A DNA stretch of 64,000 bases, taken from Bacteroidales bacterium (GTDB lineage: Bacteria > Bacteroidota > Bacteroidia > Bacteroidales > Bacteroidaceae). The position numbers were made by a program, and so were the translations under genes. Below the pieces are notes generated by a model, which saw nothing but the letters and a program-made list of their open reading frames with translations, was not told where the DNA came from and made no database searches. This document shows, piece after piece, positions 53,762 through 61,806 of this stretch. Where the stretch lies: assembly GCA_015654535.1 (NCBI GenBank), contig JAATGU010000132.1, positions 1 to 64,000 of the forward strand, read 5' to 3'. Each line of letters starts with the position of its first letter. The stretch's first letter is position 1.

Positions 53762-54724
53762 ATGTTTTTCAAATTAGTTAAGACTTTTATATTGTTGACA
53801 GTGTTTTGTACTACAGTTCAAGCACAAAGGCAAGATACCATTGTTGTAGCCCGTGATGGAAGCGGGAAGTTTAGAAATGTTCAGGAGGCTGTGGAGAGTG
53901 CACGTGCTTTCATGGATTATACGGTTACTATCTATATAAAAAATGGACTCTACAAAGAGAAAGTAATAATTCCTTCCTGGCTTAAGAATGTAGAGATTGT
54001 AGGTGAAAATGCAGAAAAGACAATTATTACTTATGATGATCATGCAAATATTAATAAAATGGGAACTTTTCGTTCCTATACTGTTAAAGTGGAAGGAGAT
54101 AATATAACTTTCCGAAATTTGACAATTGAAAATAATGCAGAACAACTGGGACAGGCAGTAGCTTTGCATACAGAAGGAGATCGGCTGATTTTTATAAATT
54201 GCCGTTTTCTTGGCAACCAGGACACTGTTTACACAGGTGCTGAAGGAGCACGTCTTTATTTTTCAAATTGCTATATAGAAGGTACTACTGATTTTATTTT
54301 CGGACCTTCTACAGCCTTGTTTGAACATTGCACCATTTATAGTAAAAGAGATTCTTATATTACAGCAGCATCTACACCACAAGATGTGAAGTTTGGTTAT
54401 GTATTTAAGGATTGCAAATTGATTGCTGCTCCTGGTGTGACAAAAGTGTATTTGGGTCGCCCATGGAGACCTTATGCTGCTACTGTTTTTATGAACTGTC
54501 AATTGGGCAAACATATTCTTTCAGCCGGATGGCAGAATTGGAAAAAAACTGAATATGAAAAAACCGCACGTTATGGAGAGTATATGAATACGGGTGAGGG
54601 AGCTTCTACTTTAGAACGAGTAGGATGGTGTAAACAATTAAAAAAGAAAGAAGCGGCAGAATATTCAATAGAAAATATTTTTAAAGTAAATAATAGTTGG
54701 TATCCTTGTATATCCTATAAGTAA
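53762..54724 (+). CDS. Pectinesterase (CE8)
   Basis: A 320-residue secreted right-handed beta-helix enzyme (signal peptide MFFKLVKTFILLTVFCTTVQA). CE8 motifs are all present: NQDTVYTG with Asp154, GTTDFIFGPST with Asp177, and YLGRPWRPYA with the conserved Arg and Trp. It removes methyl esters from homogalacturonan, making it accessible to lyases and GH28 enzymes. A terminator follows, so GH105 and CE8 probably form one transcript. Confidence 0.95.
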   Translation: MFFKLVKTFILLTVFCTTVQAQRQDTIVVARDGSGKFRNVQEAVESARAFMDYTVTIYIKNGLYKEKVIIPSWLKNVEIVGENAEKTIITYDDHANINKMGTFRSYTVKVEGDNITFRNLTIENNAEQLGQAVALHTEGDRLIFINCRFLGNQDTVYTGAEGARLYFSNCYIEGTTDFIFGPSTALFEHCTIYSKRDSYITAASTPQDVKFGYVFKDCKLIAAPGVTKVYLGRPWRPYAATVFMNCQLGKHILSAGWQNWKKTEYEKTARYGEYMNTGEGASTLERVGWCKQLKKKEAAEYSIENIFKVNNSWYPCISYK

Positions 54725-54745
54725 TTGAACAACAGATACAAAGCG

Positions 54746-54772
54746 GCAGGTAGTACACTACCTGCTTTTTTT
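54746..54772 (+). terminator. Intrinsic terminator after CE8 pectinesterase
   Basis: A compact perfect 9-bp stem (GCAGGTAGT/ACTACCTGC) with a 2-base loop is followed by seven T's. Confidence 0.8.
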
Positions 54773-54831
54773 ATATCAAATTTTCTACATAAAATATCAG
54801 AATCTCCACATTGAAAAGTTTCATTTTCTTC

Positions 54832-54839
54832 TATCTTCG
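54832..54839 (+). promoter_or_regulatory. -7-like element (TATCTTCG) for pectin-locus susC
   Basis: One mismatch to TAnnTTTG, 63 bases before the preferred susC start. It follows the CE8 terminator, so a new transcript must begin near here. Confidence 0.4.
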
Positions 54840-54902
54840 TGCTCGTTAACAGAATATTTAATGTTTATCTTTTTAAATTTAATCTATAAAAGCATAACAA
54901 GT

Positions 54903-57900
54903 ATGTATCTAAACAAACTAGCTAAAAGAGCATCTGTAACTCTCGTTATGAGTTTGCTCTGTTTTTTTGCCTTTGCTCAAGGGCGAAAAGTTTCAGGAAC
55001 GGTTAAAGACGAAACTGGTGAATCCATGATTGGGGTCAATATCTTGATAAAAGGCACTACCAACGGAACGATTACCGACGTTAATGGCAATTTTTCTCTT
55101 TCGGGTGTTATCGAAAAAGCTACATTAGTGGTTTCCTATATCGGTTATGAACCAAAATCTTTTTCAGTTGGTAATCAATCGGTTTTTAATATTGTATTAA
55201 AAAGCAATGCCCAAAATCTGGATGAAGTAGTAGTGATTGGTTATGGTACAGTGAAAAAAAGTGATCTTACAGGTTCGGTTGGTTCAGTTGGCACTGATAA
55301 ACTTGTAGCAAAAGGCTCTACCACTGTGATGGAATCTTTACAGGGACAAGTTGCCGGAGTGGATATATCACAATCTTCCAGCCGGGCGGGTGAAAGCTTT
55401 AATATCCAGATTCGTGGTAAGAGTTCACTAGAAGGAGGTAGCCCTTTATATGTAGTGGACGGGGTGGTCTCTGATAATATTAATTTTTTGAATCCGGCAG
55501 ACATCGAACGCATTGATATTTTAAAGGATGCTTCTTCTACAGCAATTTATGGTTCCCGTGCCACCAATGGTGTGGTGATGGTAACAACTAAATCTGCAAA
55601 ATCGGGTAATGGTAAAACTTCTATTAGTTATGATGGCTATTATGGTTTCAAGAATATAGCCCGTATGCCTGACTTTATGAGTGGTGATGAATGGACAGAT
55701 TATCGTTTTATGCGTTATACTACTACTGCCGTTGGCAGTAAAAAGCTTCCGGCCATGAATCCGGTTAGAACAATGACAGATGGTAATTTAGGCAATTTTT
55801 GGGCGGGAAATAGCCAGCAGATGAAAGACATGTATACCAATAAGTCTTACATTGATTGGCCAAGCTTGGTAACAAGTAACGGTACGCAACAAAATCATTT
55901 TGTAAACATAGCTGGTGCCGCAAAGAATTTGAGCTATCGGATTGGATTTGGTTATCAAAGTGAGGACGGTGTATTAGGTGATAAATATGATCGCTTTAAT
56001 TTGAAAGGAGCTATTGATCATCAACTCAATGATTATTTTACAGCAGGTTTGTCTGTTAACATGGCAATGACTAATAATGATTATGGTAGCAAAAATGCTG
56101 TTTTAAATGGTTTTCGCGCAAACTCTTATTGGCTGCCTTATGATGTAAATGGCGATTTGAATTATCAGCCAGGTAAAGATTCACGATTCCCTTCAGGATT
56201 TTCCGGAACGGTAAATCCTCTGTTAGATATGGCAAACTCTTCTGATAAAACGCGTACTTATAATGTACTATCTAATCTGTATTTGCAATTGACACCAATA
56301 AAAGGCATAATATTGAAAACAACTTTTTCTCCGTCATATTTGAAGAGTAGAAGAGGTGAGTATTATGGACCGGATACAGAAGAAAATGCTAAAACAAGAT
56401 ATCATACCGCAACCTTAACTAACAAGGAAACATTCTCATACACTTGGGATAATCAAATTAATTATTCCCATGATTTTGGTGATCATAATTTGAATGCAAT
56501 GGGGCTATTTAGTATTTATAGTTCGAAATATGAGGATAGCGAAATGACTGCTGATAATATGCCTTTTAATACTGCATGGTGGAACATGGGATCGGGCTCA
56601 GATATTCTTAATCCGGGAAGTTCATATTCAAAGATTACGATGCTTTCTTACGTTGGCAGAATAAATTATTCCTATAAAGGGAAATATCTGGCTACAGTAT
56701 CTAGCCGCTGGGATGGAAGTTCTAAGTTTCAGGATGGAAATAAATGGGGAGCATTTCCTTCCATGGCGTTAGCTTGGAGAGCAAGTGAAGAAAAATTCTT
56801 AAAAAATGATTGGCTCAGTAACTTAAAGCTAAGAGGGAGTTATGGAGTAACTGGAAACAATGGAGCAGTTTCTGCTTATGGTACTCAAGCACTTGCTAAT
56901 ACAAAATACTGGTACGCTTTTGGTGGTAATTTGGCTGGAGGTTATGGTCCTAATGGATTTGTAAATGAAGCTTTGACTTGGGAAAAAACATCTGAATTGA
57001 ACTTAGGAGTGGATTTTGGATTTTTTAATAACCGAATCAGTGGTTCTGTGGATTGGTATAATAAAATTTCTAAAGACTTGTTGATGCAACAAGATTTGAT
57101 GTTAGAATTAGGTGCAGCCAATGGTAGTATGTGGAATAATGTAGGTAAAGTAAAGAATACCGGTTTGGAGGTTTTACTGAGAACACTTAATGTGAAAACT
57201 AAGGATTGGCAATGGGAAACCACTTTTACATTTGCTACTAACAAGAACAAAATTCTTGAACTGAATGGTAAAAAAGAAGACATGGTTTCCGATGGTTGGT
57301 TTATTGGTCAGCCCATCGATGTAATGTATGATCTGCAATATGAGGGTATTTGTACAGCACAAGATTTGAAAAATAATCCCGATTTATATAATGTTTATCA
57401 TTTTTATGAAGGCAGTATGAAAATTAAAGATCAGCAGAAGCAAGGTGAATCAGGCTATGGAGTGATTGATTCTAATGATCGTGTAGTTCAAGGACATGTT
57501 CTTCCGTCATGGACAGGTAGTTTTACTTCTAGTTTATATTATAAGAATTTTGATTTTTCTTTTTCTATTTATTCAAAACAAGGTTCTACTGTTTACAGTC
57601 CTTTTATACAAGAATTTACGGATTATTCTGATCGCGGACGTACTAAGTTGAAAATGGACTTCTATGTTCCCGAAGGTAATCCTACTTTTGGTGGATTAGA
57701 TGCTAGTGGAAATACGATTGTTAATACAGCGGGAAAGATGGGATCGTATCCTTATCCTGATAATGATCAAACAAATAACTATGGCGGTGGTTTTGGCTGG
57801 GGTAATGGTAAACAAACAACCTATAAAGCAAACAACTATGTGGATGCTTCTTTTATAAAAGTGAAAAATATTACTGTAGGCTATACATTTCCAAAGAGTT

Positions 57901-58073
57901 TAATTAGCAAAGCTAAGATTTCTCAATTGCGTATGTACTTTAATGTGCTGAATCCAATAACTTTCACTAATTATAAAGGATTCGATCCTGAATGGGCGGA
58001 TGCTTCTTTAAGTGATGGTACTGGTGGTCCAAGTACAGTAACTTATCAGATTGGTTTGAACCTGAAATTCTAA
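54903..58073 (+). CDS. SusC-like TonB-dependent transporter (pectin locus)
   Basis: A 1056-residue SusC-family transporter. Signal peptide at MYLNKLAKRAS...SLLCFFAFA; carboxypeptidase-like N-domain (VSGTVKDETGESMIGVNILIKG); plug (VVVIGYGTVKKSDLTGSVGS, VDISQSSSRAGESFNIQIRG); long barrel ending YQIGLNLKF. It should import oligogalacturonides with its SusD partner. The start at 54903 is chosen for the signal peptide over an in-frame ATG at 54861. Gap to susD is 18 bases. Confidence 0.95.
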   Translation: MYLNKLAKRASVTLVMSLLCFFAFAQGRKVSGTVKDETGESMIGVNILIKGTTNGTITDVNGNFSLSGVIEKATLVVSYIGYEPKSFSVGNQSVFNIVLKSNAQNLDEVVVIGYGTVKKSDLTGSVGSVGTDKLVAKGSTTVMESLQGQVAGVDISQSSSRAGESFNIQIRGKSSLEGGSPLYVVDGVVSDNINFLNPADIERIDILKDASSTAIYGSRATNGVVMVTTKSAKSGNGKTSISYDGYYGFKNIARMPDFMSGDEWTDYRFMRYTTTAVGSKKLPAMNPVRTMTDGNLGNFWAGNSQQMKDMYTNKSYIDWPSLVTSNGTQQNHFVNIAGAAKNLSYRIGFGYQSEDGVLGDKYDRFNLKGAIDHQLNDYFTAGLSVNMAMTNNDYGSKNAVLNGFRANSYWLPYDVNGDLNYQPGKDSRFPSGFSGTVNPLLDMANSSDKTRTYNVLSNLYLQLTPIKGIILKTTFSPSYLKSRRGEYYGPDTEENAKTRYHTATLTNKETFSYTWDNQINYSHDFGDHNLNAMGLFSIYSSKYEDSEMTADNMPFNTAWWNMGSGSDILNPGSSYSKITMLSYVGRINYSYKGKYLATVSSRWDGSSKFQDGNKWGAFPSMALAWRASEEKFLKNDWLSNLKLRGSYGVTGNNGAVSAYGTQALANTKYWYAFGGNLAGGYGPNGFVNEALTWEKTSELNLGVDFGFFNNRISGSVDWYNKISKDLLMQQDLMLELGAANGSMWNNVGKVKNTGLEVLLRTLNVKTKDWQWETTFTFATNKNKILELNGKKEDMVSDGWFIGQPIDVMYDLQYEGICTAQDLKNNPDLYNVYHFYEGSMKIKDQQKQGESGYGVIDSNDRVVQGHVLPSWTGSFTSSLYYKNFDFSFSIYSKQGSTVYSPFIQEFTDYSDRGRTKLKMDFYVPEGNPTFGGLDASGNTIVNTAGKMGSYPYPDNDQTNNYGGGFGWGNGKQTTYKANNYVDASFIKVKNITVGYTFPKSLISKAKISQLRMYFNVLNPITFTNYKGFDPEWADASLSDGTGGPSTVTYQIGLNLKF

Positions 58074-58091
58074 ATTTAATAAGAAAAAGCG

Positions 58092-59759
58092 ATGAAAAAG
58101 ATATTTTTTGCTGCAGTCATATCATTGGCTGTATTAACAAGTTGTTCTGATTTTCTTGATCAAGATAATAAATCGAATATTGCTACAAGTGATTTCTACA
58201 AAACTAAAGTGGGTTTTGAAAGTTTAGTAAACTCAACTTATTCTTCCCTGCGAACCATTTATGGGGGAGATCCGTGGTTATTTTCTGCAGGTACTGATTT
58301 GTATGCTTCCGGTCGTGTGGCAGTGGATAAGGTAGGGTTGCTTGGAGCTGGTTACTCTAACACAACAGCAAGTGTGCAGACATTCTATACAGATTGCTAT
58401 AAAGGCATCTCTTTAGCAAATGATGTTATTTATTATTCTTCTAAAACAGAAGCTAATGCAAAACTGGATCAGTATGTAGATGAAGCACGTTTCTTCCGTG
58501 CCTATTATTATTTTTTGTTAGTACAAAACTTTGGAGACGTAGTGTTGATTAAAGATCATTTGTCTTCTCCTGTAACTTCGATGGAACGCACTCCGGCGGC
58601 TCAGGTTTATGACTTTATTATTAGTGAAATGAAAGATCTTGCAAGCACTGATAGCCATTTAATTACTTTGTCTTCGGGTACTAACTTTGGTCGTGTGGAT
58701 ATAAGAACTGTTAATCATTTTCTTGCAAAAGCTTATTTAACCAGAGGATATGAATCTTATGGCTCTACTTCTGATTTTACGGATGCTAAGGCCTATGCTG
58801 ATCTGGCGATTAATGGGCAGAAGTTAACTATTCCATTCTCGAGTGTATTTAGCATAGCTAACGAACAGAATGCAGAAATTATTTTTTCTGTTCAGTATGA
58901 TTCAAAATCTGTTTCTGATCCAAGTACACAAGGTAATAAGCAGCAGGCTGAATTTGGCGCATACCTCAACGGAAGCGAAGCTGGACATAAATATACTACT
59001 TCTTATCTTACTCCGACGCTCCGTTTACATCAATTGTTTTCACAAGGAGATGAACGTTATGAAGGAACATTTATGACGCTACTTTACAATCATTATTATG
59101 ATTATTATACGATGAAAGCTGCTGATTTGGCAAAAGATAATGTATATGCATATTATGTTCCTGAATGGGCGGTAGCTGATACTGCTGCATGGAGAGCTGC
59201 AAGTTCAACAAGAGCAAGAACACTGATTATTCCCATGATGGCGAGCGGACGCAACGTAAATGGCAAGATCACTACTTATGAAAAGAAGATGACGGATGAT
59301 GTGTATGGAGTTGCCTGCATACGTAAGTTTGATGATCCTACTTCTGCCTTTAGTCAGACTAGTTCTATGCACGATATTTATCTTGCACGAGTTGCTGAGA
59401 CTTACTTAATTGCTGCTGAGGCTTTAATTAAAGCTGGCAAACCAGGAGAAGCCGTGGCTTATGTTAATGAAGTACGTAACAGGGCAAAGGCTCAAGTTGT
59501 TACAGAAGCACAATTAACCGGTGAAGCTGGAATTGATTTTATTTTAGATGAACGTGCCCGTGAGTTGGCTGGCGAATATCATCGTTGGGCGGACTTAAAG
59601 CGTACGGGGCGTTTAATGGATTACGTAGTGAGATATAATCCTGATATTCCTAGCAAGGATGCTTATTTAGGTACTGATGGCAATTATAAAATTCTTCGTC
59701 CAATACCGCTGAAGGCAATGGAACTAAATGGAGTACTTACTCAAAATCCTGGTTATTAA
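58092..59759 (+). CDS. SusD-like outer-membrane lipoprotein (pectin locus)
   Basis: A 555-residue RagB/SusD lipoprotein: lipobox with VLTSCSDFLDQ, TPR-like blocks (DEARFFRAYYYFLLVQNFGDVVLI, AETYLIAAEALIKAG) and the C-terminal LDERARELAGEYHRWADLKRTG. Surface glycan-binding partner of the preceding SusC. A terminator follows 33 bases downstream. Confidence 0.95.
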   Translation: MKKIFFAAVISLAVLTSCSDFLDQDNKSNIATSDFYKTKVGFESLVNSTYSSLRTIYGGDPWLFSAGTDLYASGRVAVDKVGLLGAGYSNTTASVQTFYTDCYKGISLANDVIYYSSKTEANAKLDQYVDEARFFRAYYYFLLVQNFGDVVLIKDHLSSPVTSMERTPAAQVYDFIISEMKDLASTDSHLITLSSGTNFGRVDIRTVNHFLAKAYLTRGYESYGSTSDFTDAKAYADLAINGQKLTIPFSSVFSIANEQNAEIIFSVQYDSKSVSDPSTQGNKQQAEFGAYLNGSEAGHKYTTSYLTPTLRLHQLFSQGDERYEGTFMTLLYNHYYDYYTMKAADLAKDNVYAYYVPEWAVADTAAWRAASSTRARTLIIPMMASGRNVNGKITTYEKKMTDDVYGVACIRKFDDPTSAFSQTSSMHDIYLARVAETYLIAAEALIKAGKPGEAVAYVNEVRNRAKAQVVTEAQLTGEAGIDFILDERARELAGEYHRWADLKRTGRLMDYVVRYNPDIPSKDAYLGTDGNYKILRPIPLKAMELNGVLTQNPGY

Positions 59760-59792
59760 TCATTTATAATGATATAACATTTTGCATGGATG

Positions 59793-59828
59793 GAAGGTTG
59801 GAAGCGTGAGGCTCCCAACCTTCTTTTT
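59793..59828 (+). terminator. Intrinsic terminator after pectin-locus susD
   Basis: A 9-bp stem (GAAGGTTGG/CCAACCTTC) with a partly paired 13-base loop and five T's after it. It separates the SusC/SusD transcript from the CE12-CE8 gene, which has a -7-like TAAAATTG at 59886-59893. Confidence 0.75.
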
Positions 59829-59921
59829 AGATAATATTTGCACATAATTCAATAGATAATAGACCATTGGTTGACATTTTTTTTGTAAAATTGCACTCTG
59901 AAATATTTATTATAAATCATC

Positions 59922-61586
59922 ATGAGAAATAGAATTTTTCTTTGGCTTTTTGCTTTTCTTATTTTCTCTGCATTTAAGGCAGACAGATCGATAACGGTAT
60001 TTATGATTGGTGACTCTACCATGGCGAACAAATCGCTTGAAGGAGGGAATCCCGAACGGGGATGGGGACATGTGCTCCCTGGCTTCTTTAGCGAAAATAT
60101 TAAAATTGATAATCATGCAATGAATGGACGAAGTTCAAAGAGTTTTATTGATGAAGGACGTTGGGAAGAGGTAATCAGTCAGGTGAAAAAAGGGGACTAT
60201 GTCTTTATTCAATTTGGACATAATGATGAAAAAATAAAAGATTCTACCCGATATACTAATCCTGAAACGACTTTTAAAGATAATCTTCGTCGTTTTGTGA
60301 AGGAGACTCGTTCTAAAGGAGGAATTCCTGTCTTGTTTAACTCTATCGCCAGACGCAATTTTGATGTAAATGGTCTCCTTACCGATACACACGGACGTTA
60401 TCGTGAAGCTCCCGCTGAAGTGGCTAAGGAGCTGAAAGTTATTTATATTGATATGAATAAGATCACCAGCGATCTGGTTCAAGGGCTGGGCACAGAGCCA
60501 TCGAAGAAACTTTATATGTGGGTTCCTCAAAATACAGTACCTTGTTGTCCTAAAGGAAAAGAGGATGATACACACCTCAATGTACATGGCGCAAGAGTGG
60601 TCGCTGGTTTAGCTGTAAATGCTATTGGTAAAGTAATTCCCGAATTAGGAAAAGAAATTCGCCATTATGATTATGTAGTGGCTCAAGATGGTTCAGGTGA
60701 TTTTTTTACCGTACAGGAAGCAATTAATGCTGTTCCCGATTTTCGGAAAGAGGCTCGTACCACAATTTTAATTCGTAAAGGAGTGTATAAAGAGAAACTG
60801 ATTATTCCCACTTCTAAAATCAATATTTCACTTGTTGGACAAGAAGGGGCTGTAATTTCTTATGATGACTATGCTTCAAAGAAGAACGTATTTGGAGAGA
60901 ATAAATCAACTTCCGGTTCGGCAAGTTGTTATATTTATGCTCCCGACTTCTTTGCTGAAAATATTACTTTTGAAAATACCTCTGGTCCAGTAGGGCAAGC
61001 TGTGGCTGTTTTTATTGACAGTGACCGAGTGATGTTCCGCAAGTGCCGATTCCTGGGTTTTCAAGATACACTTTACACTTACGGTAAGCAGAGCCGAGAA
61101 TATTATGAAGATTGTTACATTGAGGGGACAGTGGATTTTATTTTCGGATGGTCTACTGCTGTGTTTAACCGCTGTACCATTCATAGCAAAGGAAATGGTT
61201 ATATCACCGCTCCTTCTACTGACCAAGGTAAAGCTTATGGCTATACATTCTTTGATTGTAAATTAACGGCTGCCGAGGGAGTCGATAAAGTTTGCCTTGC
61301 CCGTCCGTGGAGACCTTATGCAAAGGCTGTTTATATTCGCTGTGAAATGGAAAAGCATATTATTCCACAAGGATGGGATAATTGGGGAAAAAAGGAAGCT
61401 GAAAAGAATTGTTTTTTTGCTGAATACCAAAGTAGGGGAGAGGGAGCTAATGTAAGTGCCAGAGCATTATACTCTCATCAATTGAAAAATTTAAAAGACT
61501 ATGAGATAGAACAGATCCTTTCTGGAGAGGATGGATGGAATCCGGCAAAGAACGGTGTGGATAAACTGATTCAGAAGGTTCGTTAG
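59922..61586 (+). CDS. CE12-CE8 fusion: SGNH acetylesterase plus pectinesterase
   Basis: A 554-residue secreted two-enzyme protein. After a signal peptide, residues about 24-245 are an SGNH esterase of CE12 type: FMIGDSTMANK with Ser32, MNGRSSKSF, FIQFGHNDE, and the late DDTHLNVHGA with the Asp/His pair. Residues about 255-540 are a CE8 beta-helix pectinesterase with FQDTLYTYG, GTVDFIFGWST and LARPWRPYAKA. Together they remove acetyl and methyl groups from pectin. It seems to have its own transcript between the SusD terminator and a repeat. Confidence 0.93.
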   Translation: MRNRIFLWLFAFLIFSAFKADRSITVFMIGDSTMANKSLEGGNPERGWGHVLPGFFSENIKIDNHAMNGRSSKSFIDEGRWEEVISQVKKGDYVFIQFGHNDEKIKDSTRYTNPETTFKDNLRRFVKETRSKGGIPVLFNSIARRNFDVNGLLTDTHGRYREAPAEVAKELKVIYIDMNKITSDLVQGLGTEPSKKLYMWVPQNTVPCCPKGKEDDTHLNVHGARVVAGLAVNAIGKVIPELGKEIRHYDYVVAQDGSGDFFTVQEAINAVPDFRKEARTTILIRKGVYKEKLIIPTSKINISLVGQEGAVISYDDYASKKNVFGENKSTSGSASCYIYAPDFFAENITFENTSGPVGQAVAVFIDSDRVMFRKCRFLGFQDTLYTYGKQSREYYEDCYIEGTVDFIFGWSTAVFNRCTIHSKGNGYITAPSTDQGKAYGYTFFDCKLTAAEGVDKVCLARPWRPYAKAVYIRCEMEKHIIPQGWDNWGKKEAEKNCFFAEYQSRGEGANVSARALYSHQLKNLKDYEIEQILSGEDGWNPAKNGVDKLIQKVR

Positions 61587-61619
61587 TTTCTAAAAAGATT
61601 AAGAAATATTATTGTAGTC

Positions 61620-61695
61620 CTGTACAAAACAATCTAATCTTATGTAGAAAAGAATTTATTGTTTTGTACAGAAGATTGAAATATTTTGTACAAAG
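61620..61695. repeat. Inverted repeat, TGTACAAAA repeat family copy 3
   Basis: Inner arms CTGTACAAAACAAT (61620-61633) and its complement (61658-61671) are perfect. A further TTTTGTACAA at about 61684-61693 pairs with the left TGTACAAAA, giving an outer stem with AATCTT/AAGATT. The order of elements matches the copy at 20762-20835, but the sequence has drifted. It lies between the CE12-CE8 gene and the hybrid regulator. Confidence 0.75.
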
Positions 61696-61765
61696 AATTA
61701 ATAAAGAGTTTAGAAATTTACTGATTTATAGATTAGAAAATAACGATGTTTACTGTTTATTTGTG

Positions 61766-61773
61766 TATTTTTG
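61766..61773 (+). promoter_or_regulatory. -7 element (TATTTTTG) for the hybrid two-component regulator
   Basis: An exact TAnnTTTG 33 bases before the ATG at 61807. Confidence 0.55.
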
Positions 61774-61806
61774 AGTTTCCTATTTCAAGTTAACAAATAC
61801 GCTACT